DNA from: Prochlorococcus sp. AG-363-P15
GTDB lineage: Bacteria; Cyanobacteriota; Cyanobacteriia; PCC-6307; Cyanobiaceae
Assembly (NCBI GenBank): GCA_003278175.1
Contig: QCGF01000002.1
Location: 1-50,888, forward strand
Length of the DNA stretch: 50,888 nucleotides
Direction of reading: 5' to 3'
Part shown: positions 8,406 to 16,905 of the stretch, piece by piece
Layout: each line of letters starts with the position of its first letter
How positions within the stretch are numbered: the first letter of the stretch is position 1
Translations under genes and position numbers: made by a program
The notes under the pieces: generated by a model
Told to the model about the DNA's origin: nothing
Database searches by the model: none
What the model saw: the letters and a program-made list of their open reading frames with translations, nothing else

Positions 8406-8439
8406 TGAATATTGTTCTCATAGCCGAAGCAAAAATCCC

Positions 8440-9861
8440 ATGGGTAAATCTCCGCAAGAAGTCCTTCGTCAAATAAAGGATGAAAGCATCGAACTTATTG
8501 ATCTGAAATTCACAGACCTCCACGGGAAATGGCAACATCTAACCGTGACTTCAGACATGGTTGATGAAGAATCCTTCAATACTGGACTTGCCTTTGACGG
8601 ATCCTCAATTCGTGGCTGGAAGGCAATTAACGAATCAGATATGGCAATGGTTCCAGATGCAAACACAGCCTGGGTAGATCCCTTTTACAGGCATAAGACT
8701 CTCAGCTTAATTTGTTCAATTCAAGAACCACGAAGTGGCGAGCCATATTCTCGTTGTCCAAGGGCTCTGGCTCAAAAAGCTTTAAAGCACCTAGCAAGTA
8801 CAGGACTTGCTGATACAGCCTTCTTCGGTGCCGAGCCTGAGTTTTTCTTGTTTGACGATGTCAGATACAACTCAAGCGAAGGAGGTTGCTTTTATAGCGT
8901 TGACACGATTGAAGCACCTTGGAATACAGGAAGAATTGAAGAAGGAGGGAACCTTGCGTACAAAATACAAATAAAAGAAGGTTATTTTCCTGTAGCTCCC
9001 AATGACACGGCACAAGATATAAGGTCAGAGATGTTACTACAAATGGGTCAGCTTGGAATACCAATTGAAAAACATCACCATGAAGTTGCAGGCGCAGGTC
9101 AACATGAATTAGGCATGAAATTTGCTGAGTTAATTCAAGCTGCTGACAATGTCATGACATATAAATATGTAGTTAGAAATGTAGCCAAGAAATATGGAAA
9201 AACTGCTACTTTTATGCCTAAGCCAGTCTTTAATGATAATGGCACTGGCATGCATGTACACCAAAGTCTTTGGAAAAGTGGTCAACCACTATTCTTTGGA
9301 GAAGGTACTTATGCAAATCTTTCTCAAACAGCTAGATGGTATATCGGCGGAATACTTAAACACGCCCCCTCGTTCCTTGCCTTTACAAACCCAACAACAA
9401 ATAGCTACAAAAGACTAGTCCCAGGCTTCGAAGCTCCCGTTAATTTGGTTTATTCACAAGGCAACCGTTCAGCAGCAGTGCGAATTCCTTTAACAGGACC
9501 AAGCCCTAAAGCAAAACGTTTTGAGTTTCGGCCAGGAGATGCTATGGCAAACCCATACCTAGCATTTAGCGCAATGATGATGGCTGGAATTGACGGGATC
9601 AAGAATCAAATTGACCCTGGCGATGGTGTTGACGTTGATTTATTCGAGCTTCCAGAAGAGCAACTTGCAAATATTGCAACAGTGCCATCTTCACTAAATG
9701 GAGCACTTGACTGCCTCAAATCAGATCACAAATATCTAACTGAAGGTGGGGTATTTACAAAAGACTTTATAGATAATTGGATTGAAATTAAATACGAAGA
9801 AGTTCAACAGTTGAGACAAAGGCCTCACCCACATGAGTTTGTAATGTATTACGACGCTTAA
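8440..9861 (+). CDS. glnA: Glutamine synthetase type I
   Basis: This 473-aa enzyme assimilates ammonium by the ATP-dependent amidation of glutamate; it is a cytoplasmic dodecamer. The family blocks are complete: FDGSSIRGW (52-60), AEPEFFLF (131-138, metal-ligand glutamate), [13 protein letters not shown] (265-277), and NRSAAVRIP (342-350). [16 protein letters not shown] follows at 361-376. At the position of the E. coli adenylylation tyrosine (YDLPPEE) this protein has Phe402 in LFELPEE, which fits the view that cyanobacterial GS is not controlled by adenylylation. Expression is predicted to be NtcA-activated from the site at 8364-8377, and the gene ends in a strong terminator at 9887-9933, so it is probably monocistronic. 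Confidence 0.98.
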   Translation: MGKSPQEVLRQIKDESIELIDLKFTDLHGKWQHLTVTSDMVDEESFNTGLAFDGSSIRGWKAINESDMAMVPDANTAWVDPFYRHKTLSLICSIQEPRSGEPYSRCPRALAQKALKHLASTGLADTAFFGAEPEFFLFDDVRYNSSEGGCFYSVDTIEAPWNTGRIEEGGNLAYKIQIKEGYFPVAPNDTAQDIRSEMLLQMGQLGIPIEKHHHEVAGAGQHELGMKFAELIQAADNVMTYKYVVRNVAKKYGKTATFMPKPVFNDNGTGMHVHQSLWKSGQPLFFGEGTYANLSQTARWYIGGILKHAPSFLAFTNPTTNSYKRLVPGFEAPVNLVYSQGNRSAAVRIPLTGPSPKAKRFEFRPGDAMANPYLAFSAMMMAGIDGIKNQIDPGDGVDVDLFELPEEQLANIATVPSSLNGALDCLKSDHKYLTEGGVFTKDFIDNWIEIKYEEVQQLRQRPHPHEFVMYYDA

Positions 9862-9886
9862 GAAATATTCAAAGAGATAACTAATC

Positions 9887-9933
9887 AATTAAGAATAAAA
9901 GTCAGGTCTTATCTCTGACTTTTATTCTTAATT
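9887..9933 (+). terminator. Intrinsic terminator of glnA
   Basis: This is a perfect 19-bp inverted repeat (arms 9887-9905 and 9915-9933) with a 9-base loop, starting 25 bases after the glnA stop. The distal arm contains a run of T (CTTTTATTCTT). The arms are AT-rich at the base with a GTCAG/CTGAC core next to the loop. It is the longest perfect hairpin I noticed in the window. Confidence 0.85.
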
Positions 9934-9980
9934 TCTGCAAATCAAAAGCAAAAGATTGAATATCTTTATTCAGCAAAGGC

Positions 9981-10211
9981 ATGCAAAGCTTGTCAAAATA
10001 TCTAAGTAGTCAAAATTACATTAGAGCATGCAAAAAGTCCATTGAAATAGCAATGCTGCTTGAGAATGAGCAAGACGATCTAAGACTTGTTGAACCTTAC
10101 TTCAACTGGCATGAAATACAATGTTTGCTAATGGTAATACCAAAAAGATATTGCCCAAACATAATTAATAAGAAGAAGCAAGTTAAAAATTCACTTTTTT
10201 CATACGATTAG
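9981..10211 (+). CDS. Hypothetical protein (76 aa)
   Basis: The ATG at 9981 has a short AAAGG purine stretch immediately upstream. The protein is charged and soluble, with an N-terminal helical part (residues 1-30, MQSLSKYLSSQNYIRACKKS), an acidic middle (ENEQDDLRL) and a WHEIQCLLMVIPKRYCP segment. I do not recognise a family. Codon choice looks like its neighbours and the frame lies free between the glnA terminator and the methyltransferase gene, so it is probably real, but its short length leaves doubt. Confidence 0.5.
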   Translation: MQSLSKYLSSQNYIRACKKSIEIAMLLENEQDDLRLVEPYFNWHEIQCLLMVIPKRYCPNIINKKKQVKNSLFSYD

Positions 10212-10282
10212 TTCCCTTTATACTTGAACTTAAGGAAGTATTTCCAAAAGCATATATCTTCATTAACCAAAGTAGAATCCAA

Positions 10283-10297
10283 TAGCACGAGGTGCTA
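10283..10297. repeat. Short inverted repeat upstream of the methyltransferase gene
   Basis: TAGCAC-GAG-GTGCTA is a 6-bp perfect inverted repeat with a 3-base centre, ending 14 bases before the ATG at 10312. It could be an operator or a small leader hairpin. It is short enough to occur by chance. Confidence 0.3.
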
Positions 10298-10311
10298 GTC
10301 CCATAAAAACT

Positions 10312-11379
10312 ATGGCAGAAACTAACTTCACAAAACTAGCTTATAAAACTCTTCAGCAAGGGAAAAGCCTCGCTGGACTAGCTCACAAACAGCTAAGCAC
10401 TAAATTAATGGAGCTAATAGCCCCTGAAGCAATTCCTTCTATAGATCCAATATCTGTTGAACAGTTAAATGAACTACGCAGATCAATTGAAGCTTTGGAG
10501 AAGATTGACTGGCAAGAAGCCGATCAAGGTCTTTACCCAAAAAGTCAATTATTTGATGCTCCATGGCTGGAATGGGCCGCAAGATACCCATTGATATGGC
10601 TGGACCTACCATCTACTTGGGAAAGAAGAAAAACCAAACAAACAAGAGATATGCCTTCAAAAATCAACAAAGAAGTATATCCAGATTATTACCTTCAAAA
10701 TTTCCATCATCAAACTGATGGTTATTTGAGTGATCACTCGGCTGGACTTTATGACTTACAAGTAGAGATTCTCTTTAATGGAACTGCAGACTCAATGAGA
10801 AGGAGGATAATTGCACCCTTAAAGATAGGCCTTAAAACATTTGAGAATAGACCCCAAGAAAAATTAAGAGTTCTTGATGTAGCAACAGGAACTGGCCGCT
10901 CCCTTAAACAAATTAGAGCGGCACTCAATAAAGTTGAGTTGCTAGGGATCGACCTTTCAGAATCCTACTTAAAACAAGCAAGTCGATACCTAAATAATCA
11001 TGGCAAATATCTAGCTCAACTAGTAAGAGGAAATGCAGAAGAGATGCCTTTTGCAAATGAAAGTATGCAAGCAGTAACTTGCGTATTCCTTCTACATGAA
11101 CTTCCAAGGAGCGCAAGAAAAAATGTACTAAAAGAATGCTGGAGAGTATTAGAACCTGGAGGGGTCTTAATCCTGGCTGACTCTATTCAAATTGCCGACT
11201 CTCCTCAATTTTCAAAAATTTTGGAAGATTTCAATAAGGTCTTCCATGAACCATTTTATTATGATTATATAAATGATGATATAAATGCAATGCTAATAGA
11301 AAGTGGTTTTAAATTTATCACTGCAGAATCACATTTTATGACCAGAGTATGGTCTGCAAAAAAAGAACTTGACCAATAA
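10312..11379 (+). CDS. SAM-dependent class I methyltransferase with N-terminal extension
   Basis: This 355-aa protein has a UbiE/Methyltransf_11-like fold: motif I is VLDVATGTGRS (188-198), followed by LLGIDLS, the GNAEEMPF acidic loop, VFLLHELP and a VLEPGGVLILAD strand. The first ~180 residues are a conserved-looking extension with a YPDYYLQNFHHQTDGYLS segment just before the fold, a pattern I associate with a cyanobacterial and plastid methyltransferase group. Substrate is unknown. It stands alone between the glnA region and a DUF6439-type gene on the same strand, with ~150 bases to the next ORF. Confidence 0.85.
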   Translation: MAETNFTKLAYKTLQQGKSLAGLAHKQLSTKLMELIAPEAIPSIDPISVEQLNELRRSIEALEKIDWQEADQGLYPKSQLFDAPWLEWAARYPLIWLDLPSTWERRKTKQTRDMPSKINKEVYPDYYLQNFHHQTDGYLSDHSAGLYDLQVEILFNGTADSMRRRIIAPLKIGLKTFENRPQEKLRVLDVATGTGRSLKQIRAALNKVELLGIDLSESYLKQASRYLNNHGKYLAQLVRGNAEEMPFANESMQAVTCVFLLHELPRSARKNVLKECWRVLEPGGVLILADSIQIADSPQFSKILEDFNKVFHEPFYYDYINDDINAMLIESGFKFITAESHFMTRVWSAKKELDQ

Positions 11380-11530
11380 AAATAGCCACTTTAATCGGTA
11401 TTTTTTCAACTTGCTTAATAGAGCATATAACAGTCTGAACCCAGAGAAATTTCAAATGGAATACAAAACCATACATTAAGAATAAAAGAAAAGATTTATT
11501 CTCCTATTAAAGTCTATATAATGAAAATTA

Positions 11531-11794
11531 ATGTTGAATATGACTTTGACAAGTTCAAAATGGCCTGAGGATTCAAAAGACAAAGCAATTAAACTGCATG
11601 CTTTGCTAAGCCTTAATGAAAATAATTGGCACCAACTGAAAGGAGATTCTGATAGAAGAGCAGCCGAACTATTGTCTGGTGCATTAGTTCAATTAATTTC
11701 CGCTGGAAAGCGCTCAGATGTAGAAGACCTAATTAATCAATCTATGCGATGGATTAAACATGAGATAAAGGCTCCAAGCTGCCCAAAGCGTTAA
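11531..11794 (+). CDS. DUF6439-like cyanobacterial protein (87 aa)
   Basis: This small, mostly helical soluble protein contains a DRRAAELLSGALVQLISAGKR-type segment (key residues RRAAELL and LISAGKR, about 39-58) and WIKHEIKAP near the C-terminus. I associate this with a small cyanobacterial family (DUF6439) of unknown function; the family call is from memory. There are ATG codons at 11531 and 11540, and either could be used. The stop codon overlaps the convergent anti-sigma gene by 4 bases. Confidence 0.65.
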   Translation: MLNMTLTSSKWPEDSKDKAIKLHALLSLNENNWHQLKGDSDRRAAELLSGALVQLISAGKRSDVEDLINQSMRWIKHEIKAPSCPKR

Positions 11795-12246
11795 TTCTCG
11801 ATAGATCGCCTATAGGCAAGCTGAAGACGGTTCCCACGACGACTCCAACGTACATCGTCAAAACAGTGATGTATTAAAAATAAACCTCTTCCACTATTTG
11901 CATCAATTTCAGAAGGTAGACAGTCAGTTCTCTCATGAATGGATATACCAGAACCCTCATCTTGAATCTGCAATATAAACCAATTTGGAGTAAGGATCCT
12001 TCTAACCCTTAATAGCTTATTAGGATCACCTGAGTTCCCATGCTGAACTGCATTTACAAGTGCTTCATGAAGTCCTAATTGTATCGTTTGCGCAGCCTCG
12101 GTTCTTCCAAGAGGTTCTAAAAGAATTTCTATATGATTTGATAGTTGCAATGTTGAAGGAAATGTAAACTCAGACCAAAGAAACTTTTTTATCACAAAGA
12201 AATTATAAAAATGCTTAACAGCTTTTATTGAGCTGATGGGCATCAT
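11791..12246 (-). CDS. RsbW-like anti-sigma serine/threonine kinase (HATPase_c domain)
   Basis: This 151-aa single-domain GHKL ATPase has an N box LHEALVNAVQHGN (Glu61, Asn65), a G1 box DEGSG (96-100) and a G2 box GRGLFLI (119-125). These are features of RsbW/SpoIIAB-type kinases that bind a sigma factor or other target and phosphorylate STAS-domain antagonists (established knowledge). A STAS protein lies 28 kb away at 40000-40386 and is a plausible partner (inference). Two ATGs in tandem mark the start at 12246. The gene is separated from gun4 upstream by ~55 bases on the same strand, so the two may be co-transcribed. Confidence 0.85.
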   Translation of the reverse strand: MMPISSIKAVKHFYNFFVIKKFLWSEFTFPSTLQLSNHIEILLEPLGRTEAAQTIQLGLHEALVNAVQHGNSGDPNKLLRVRRILTPNWFILQIQDEGSGISIHERTDCLPSEIDANSGRGLFLIHHCFDDVRWSRRGNRLQLAYRRSIEN

Positions 12247-12301
12247 ATGTTCCTACTCACTTATAAAAATAATGGTTGGTGGTTTTCTTTGAATAATTTA
12301 A

Positions 12302-13006
12302 TTAAGCAGCTTTTCTCTCAAGCCTAGATCTAAGGGCTTTATGCGATAGCAATGCATCCATAAGCCTTACACCTCGTAATTGATTAATCAAGGGCATATG
12401 GCCTTCTGGAGCTTCAATTGACCAAGTAAATGCCTTCGGATATCTAGTCCAAACACCATCCTTTTTCCAGCCAATTCTAGGCCACAAGCGATCGTATCTA
12501 CCTCCAAGAGATTTCAAAAGACGTGCTTGTACCGAAAAACCAAATCTTCCCTGAGAATAAGCAGTCCAAAGTCTGTCCAATGTGATCAAATCCAAGTCTG
12601 GGAAAGATTCAACTTCACTAAAATAAACATACCCTCTTGATTCAGCTTCTTTCCCTGCCAACTTACGCAGGGTGGAGCTAGTAAAACGATCAGCCACCTC
12701 ATAATTCTCAGAGACCAAAGCCTCTTGCAAAGGACCATAATCAATCCCTGCATGTGTATGAGTCTTAAACCACTGACTTAAATCAAAAGGCAAACTCTCT
12801 GAAGACAACACATCAGAATGATGCCTTTTAAGTACCTGAAGAATCCAACCTGCCGCCCAAGAGTCTCCTTCAGGATCAAAAGAATCCAAAGGAGCTGAAC
12901 CCAATGAAGAAATTTCTTCGGCTCTAGCTTCTACAGATTTAATAAGGCCACGTTGCTTCCTTGGAGAACCACTAGAGAATTGCGCTAACAACTCTTCAAT
13001 GCTCAT
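12302..13006 (-). CDS. gun4: GUN4, porphyrin-binding activator of magnesium chelatase
   Basis: The ATG at 13006 gives MSIEELLAQFSSGSPRKQRG and a 234-aa protein; the open frame extends 29 codons further but would overlap the mnmH leader. The GUN4 core is clear: YGPLQEALVSENYEVAD, then ESRGYVYFSEVESFPDLDL and LDRLWTAYSQGRFGFSVQ. The aromatic and charged residues of the porphyrin pocket follow. GUN4 binds protoporphyrin IX and Mg-protoporphyrin and stimulates the ChlH subunit of Mg chelatase in chlorophyll synthesis (established knowledge). An N-terminal helical domain of ~85 residues precedes it, as in cyanobacterial GUN4. It is divergent from mnmH with ~70 bases between starts. Confidence 0.93.
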   Translation of the reverse strand: MSIEELLAQFSSGSPRKQRGLIKSVEARAEEISSLGSAPLDSFDPEGDSWAAGWILQVLKRHHSDVLSSESLPFDLSQWFKTHTHAGIDYGPLQEALVSENYEVADRFTSSTLRKLAGKEAESRGYVYFSEVESFPDLDLITLDRLWTAYSQGRFGFSVQARLLKSLGGRYDRLWPRIGWKKDGVWTRYPKAFTWSIEAPEGHMPLINQLRGVRLMDALLSHKALRSRLERKAA

Positions 13007-13076
13007 ATTGGTTGAATGGGATTTGTCAGAATGCATGAATAACAACCGGTCTCCAATGACCAGGCATCTGGCTACT

Positions 13077-14144
13077 ATGTCAGGTATTAGCAAACAATCT
13101 TATTTCTCAGTCGAAAAGTTCCGTCAAACAAGCGGCCCGATAATTGACATAAGAAGTCCAGGAGAATACAACCAAGGGCATTGGCCAAATTCAATTAACC
13201 TCCCTTTATTCAGTGATCAAGAAAGGTCAGAGATAGGTAAAACCTATAAAAAAGAAGGCAGAGAAAGAGCAATACTTCTTGGACTTAAATTAATTGGACC
13301 GAAACTCCTTGGACTTAAAACAGATATAGAGAGGGTTGGGGAAGGAGAATCATCAACAAGGAAAGAAACAAAGAGTAACCAGGCTCTAAGAATTTATTGC
13401 TGGAGAGGGGGGATGCGATCAGCAAGTGTTGGTTGGTTGGCCAATTTGCTAAATCTAAAACCAGTAATTCTTGTGGGAGGCTATAAAAGCTATCGCAAAT
13501 GGGTTTTGCAGCAATTTCAGAGTGAATGGCCTGTGAGATTAATAGGAGGAAAGACTGGAACTGGGAAAACAGACCTTTTACTATCAATGGCTAAAAAAGG
13601 TCTTGCTACTATTGATTTGGAAGGTTTGGCAAACCATAGAGGAAGTAGTTTTGGTGGGCTTGGTCTTCCGTTACAACCAACCTCAGAGCATTACGAAAAT
13701 CTACTGGCTGAGAACTTAGAGCTTTATGCAAAGAACTCGCCCAAAGCAATATGGATAGAAGCAGAAAGTCCAAACCTAGGTCGGTGCAGAATCCCTAATG
13801 AACTAGTTAAACAAATGAAAAAGGCTCCCCTATTACAAATAGATCGGTCAAATGAAGAAAGGGTATTGCAACTTGTAAGGGTCTATGCATCTCACAGCAA
13901 AGAGGACCTAAAAATGGCCACTAGTCGAATAAGTCGTCGCCTAGGTCCTCAACGAACAGCACTGGCTCTAGAGGCAATAGAAAATGAAAATTGGGAACAA
14001 GCGTGTAGAGCAATGCTCGACTATTACGATCGATGCTACGAGCATGAATTGGAAAAAACTGCTCAAAGAGAAACAATTAATATCTCAGGACTGTCTCCAG
14101 ATGAAGCAGTTTCCAAACTTTTAACCGAAGGTCTGATCATCTAA
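13077..14144 (+). CDS. mnmH: tRNA 2-selenouridine/geranyl-2-thiouridine synthase MnmH (SelU)
   Basis: This 355-aa two-domain enzyme starts at the ATG at 13077. An N-terminal rhodanese domain (about 10-150) carries IYCWRGGMRS with catalytic Cys108, and a P-loop domain follows with GGKTGTGKT (157-165). Known YbbB/SelU proteins have exactly this order and convert 2-thiouridine at tRNA position 34 via a geranylated intermediate to 2-selenouridine when selenophosphate is available. No selD lies in the window, so which modification is made here is open. It is followed 60 bases later by psb28. Confidence 0.93.
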   Translation: MSGISKQSYFSVEKFRQTSGPIIDIRSPGEYNQGHWPNSINLPLFSDQERSEIGKTYKKEGRERAILLGLKLIGPKLLGLKTDIERVGEGESSTRKETKSNQALRIYCWRGGMRSASVGWLANLLNLKPVILVGGYKSYRKWVLQQFQSEWPVRLIGGKTGTGKTDLLLSMAKKGLATIDLEGLANHRGSSFGGLGLPLQPTSEHYENLLAENLELYAKNSPKAIWIEAESPNLGRCRIPNELVKQMKKAPLLQIDRSNEERVLQLVRVYASHSKEDLKMATSRISRRLGPQRTALALEAIENENWEQACRAMLDYYDRCYEHELEKTAQRETINISGLSPDEAVSKLLTEGLII

Positions 14145-14204
14145 GACCAACCCAACCACGCAAACAATTACCTCTTCCCTAAAATCCAACTTTCGAAGGA
14201 CTCC

Positions 14205-14561
14205 ATGGCTAAATCCGACTCCGTAGCAACTATTCAATTCTTCCGGGGTGTTGATGAACCTGTTGTACCTGAGATACGCCTCACAAGAAGCCGAGATGGT
14301 AAAACCGGTCAAGCATATTTTGTATTCGAAAACCCTGAGGCACTTAAAAAAGAATCAATAACAGACATGAAAGGCATGCTCCTCATTGATGAAGAAGGTG
14401 AGATGGTTACTAGAGAAGTGAATGCTCGTTTTGTAAATGGTGAACCAAGTGCCTTAGAAGCCACCTATACATGGAAATCAGAAGTTGACTTTGAGCGATT
14501 CATGCGTTTCGCCCAAAGATATGCCAACAGTCATGGTATGGGATATACAGAAAAGTCTTAA
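14205..14561 (+). CDS. psb28: Photosystem II assembly factor Psb28
   Basis: This 118-aa protein matches Psb28 closely: [20 protein letters not shown] near the start, [28 protein letters not shown] and a [17 protein letters not shown]-terminal block. Psb28 binds the cytoplasmic side of PSII assembly intermediates, close to CP47 and cytochrome b559, and protects the complex during biogenesis (established knowledge). It is soluble, with no signal peptide, as expected. The gene starts 60 bases after mnmH and ends 9 bases before the first AI-2E permease gene, so transcripts may run through. Confidence 0.96.
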   Translation: MAKSDSVATIQFFRGVDEPVVPEIRLTRSRDGKTGQAYFVFENPEALKKESITDMKGMLLIDEEGEMVTREVNARFVNGEPSALEATYTWKSEVDFERFMRFAQRYANSHGMGYTEKS

Positions 14562-14570
14562 ACAGTAAAT

Positions 14571-15650
14571 ATGAAGATAAACCATTGGCTTGCAATATCA
14601 GCACTTTTTATAGTGGTGTTAATTTCATGGAGCCTAAGAGGAATATTAATTCAAATCTTTGCAGGGATAGTATTAGCAAGAGCACTATGTACCCTTGTAG
14701 AGAAGTTACGTTCCAAAGTTTCTATATCAAGATCCTTCGCATTACTAGTTTGCATACTAGGGATATTTTTGTTATTTGGATTGATCATAATCATTGTAAT
14801 TCCTCCATTCTCTGAAGAATTTCAACAAATAATTTTTCAACTTCCTAAAGCTGCCAGTGCTCTTTTTGAAATGGCAAGAGAAAGCCTGGGAAGAATAAAT
14901 GAAATAGTTTATGGTGACAATCAAAAAGGAATCCTTGGTCTAAAGATTTTCTCAGATGAATTCAATCTGTTACCAGATAGTTCAACTCTAGCTAATGGTG
15001 TAGGAGATGGGATTAAGCAAATAATTGGTTTTGCTGGCAATCTAAGCACTGGTTTTCTACAACTCTTTTTCATTCTTGCAGTAAGTCTTATGGTTGCAAT
15101 ACAGCCAGAATCATATGTAAAAGTAGCCATTTCTCTAATCCCATCCTTTTACAGGAGAAGAGCTCATTCAATACTTAAAGATTGTGGAACAGCTCTAAGC
15201 AATTGGATGGTTGGAGTATTAATTAGCTCTTTATGTGTAGCAATACTTGCTGGAATTGGGCTTTCACTTTTAGGGGTAAAGCTTGTAATAGCTAATGCTC
15301 TACTAGCTGGAATGCTAAATATAATTCCGAATGTTGGTCCTGTTATAAGCACAATTTTCCCTATATCAGTAGCATTACTAGATGAACCTTGGAAAGCAAT
15401 TGCAGTTCTAGGTATGTACATATTCATTCAGAACCTTGAAAGTTATTTAATCACTCCTTCCGTAATGCATCACCAAGTAAAACTACTTCCAGGGTTGACA
15501 CTAGCTGCACAATTTATATTTACTATAGTCTTTGGACCAATTGGATTAATTCTTGCATTGCCACTTGCTGTAGTTTTACAGGTATTGATTAAAGAGGTAA
15601 TAGTTCATGACTTCTTAGATCACTGGAAGAAAAAACAATTCGCAAGATGA
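14571..15650 (+). CDS. AI-2E family membrane permease (first of a tandem pair)
   Basis: This 359-aa integral membrane protein has about seven or eight hydrophobic segments. It shows the hallmarks of the AI-2E (PerM/YdiK) family: an N-terminal three-helix region, a soluble loop around 85-150, and the conserved C-terminal segment with NIIPNVGPVIST, then PSVMHHQVKLLPGL and FGPIGLILALPLAVVLQV. The family name comes from TqsA, the AI-2 exporter of E. coli; others act as sodium/proton antiporters or are unassigned. There is no evidence for AI-2 here. It overlaps the next gene, a paralogue, by 4 bases. Confidence 0.9.
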   Translation: MKINHWLAISALFIVVLISWSLRGILIQIFAGIVLARALCTLVEKLRSKVSISRSFALLVCILGIFLLFGLIIIIVIPPFSEEFQQIIFQLPKAASALFEMARESLGRINEIVYGDNQKGILGLKIFSDEFNLLPDSSTLANGVGDGIKQIIGFAGNLSTGFLQLFFILAVSLMVAIQPESYVKVAISLIPSFYRRRAHSILKDCGTALSNWMVGVLISSLCVAILAGIGLSLLGVKLVIANALLAGMLNIIPNVGPVISTIFPISVALLDEPWKAIAVLGMYIFIQNLESYLITPSVMHHQVKLLPGLTLAAQFIFTIVFGPIGLILALPLAVVLQVLIKEVIVHDFLDHWKKKQFAR

Positions 15651-16648
15651 GTTCTAGGACATTACTATTAACATTAGTATTTTTATTTTTAGCCTTCTTA
15701 ACTTGGCAAATAAGATGGGTTCTTTTAATATTTTTTGGTGCAATTGTAATAGCTGTAATTCTCGATGTTTTGATCCAGAATCTTTCACTAATAGTTCATG
15801 TTCCTAGAACAATTGCATTGTCAGTAGTTATATCACTATTGATAGTTCTAGGAGCATTTATATTCCAATTATTAGTTCCTGAACTAATTTTTCAGGTCAA
15901 AGAGCTAGGAAATCTTTTGCCAACTCTATTAGAAAAATTAAAATCAATACTAGCGAATCAACCACACCTAGATATAATCCGGAAATCAATCCCAGAAAAA
16001 ATAAGTTGGGAAAGCATAGAGCCAGTTGGAACGAGAATAATTGGTTTCGCTGGGGGAGCTGCAAATGGATTTGTTCAGCTAATACTAATAACATTGTTAT
16101 CATTACTTCTTGCATTCGATCCAAAATCTCATCGGAAAATAATAATTACTGCAACTCCAAGACCATTTCGAGGCGAAATAAATAGCCTACTCAATGAATG
16201 CAGAATTGCCTTGGGTGGATGGCTCACCGGAATGACACTATCTGCAATTAGTATTTTTGTATTAACATGGGCAGGACTTGCAATATTAAAAGTCCCACTT
16301 GCACTACTTTGCGCTTTAGTTTGTGGCCTACTTACCTTCTTGCCAACTATTGGGCCTACAACTGCAACGATACTTCCACTTGGCATCGCGTTAATCGTAT
16401 CGCCAACGCTTATGCTAGAGGTTCTAATACTTAGAATTATTCTTCAAAATGTTGAGGCATTTATATTAACTCCATTATTACTTAAGAGAACAGTAAATCT
16501 ATTGCCAACAGTTGCACTAATGGCCCAATTGAGCCTTGGAGCAATACTTGGTCTGCCTGGAGTTTTACTTGCCTTACCGCTTACAGTTGTATTACAAGTT
16601 TGTATTCAAAAAATTTTTATTCAAAGAGTAATGGATAGATGGTCCTAG
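15647..16648 (+). CDS. AI-2E family membrane permease (second of a tandem pair)
   Basis: This 333-aa paralogue of the preceding gene has the same fold pattern and C-terminal signature (FLPTIGPTTATILP, then TPLLLKRTVNLLPTVALMAQ-type segment and GLPGVLLALPLTVVLQV). It is about 26 residues shorter. The start overlaps the previous stop as ATGA, so translation is probably coupled, and the proteins may form a heteromer (inference). Its function is unknown. The gene converges on a small membrane-protein gene whose stop lies 24 bases away. Confidence 0.9.
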   Translation: MSSRTLLLTLVFLFLAFLTWQIRWVLLIFFGAIVIAVILDVLIQNLSLIVHVPRTIALSVVISLLIVLGAFIFQLLVPELIFQVKELGNLLPTLLEKLKSILANQPHLDIIRKSIPEKISWESIEPVGTRIIGFAGGAANGFVQLILITLLSLLLAFDPKSHRKIIITATPRPFRGEINSLLNECRIALGGWLTGMTLSAISIFVLTWAGLAILKVPLALLCALVCGLLTFLPTIGPTTATILPLGIALIVSPTLMLEVLILRIILQNVEAFILTPLLLKRTVNLLPTVALMAQLSLGAILGLPGVLLALPLTVVLQVCIQKIFIQRVMDRWS

Positions 16649-16671
16649 TTCAAAAAAGATCAAAAATTTAA

Positions 16672-16905
16672 TTACATTTCCCTTCTGCGATCAGAATTAT
16701 ATCTATTGATCAATGAAGGAGAAAAGACAAGAATCGCAAAGGATAGCGGATGTCTGCTAATCGAATAAATCAATGCAGTATAAGTGAAGTTCTCAATAAG
16801 CAACCTTATTTCTAACCTTAAATCCAAGATTGAAAGACAAACCAAAGCGATAGGTATTAAATGAGAGCTTATATATTTAATTAATTGATTACACTTAGAT
16901 TTCAC
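16672..16905 (-). CDS. Small membrane protein (77 aa) at the end of the secDF run
   Basis: The GTG at 16905 opens this frame, overlapping the secF stop by 11 bases, which favours translational coupling. The product has one hydrophobic helix near residues 15-30 (LIPIALVCLSIL) and a second around 48-62, with a charged C-terminus NRYNSDRRREM. I recall similar short proteins after secF in marine picocyanobacteria, but no function is known to me. Its place behind secD-secF makes an accessory role in membrane protein handling possible; this is inference only. Confidence 0.6.
   Translation of the reverse strand: MKSKCNQLIKYISSHLIPIALVCLSILDLRLEIRLLIENFTYTALIYSISRHPLSFAILVFSPSLINRYNSDRRREM

Noticed and set aside
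8206-8440. glnA-type glutamine riboswitch in the glnA leader
   Set aside because: I looked for the conserved core and did not see it, and the predicted leader from ~8412 is only ~28 bases long.
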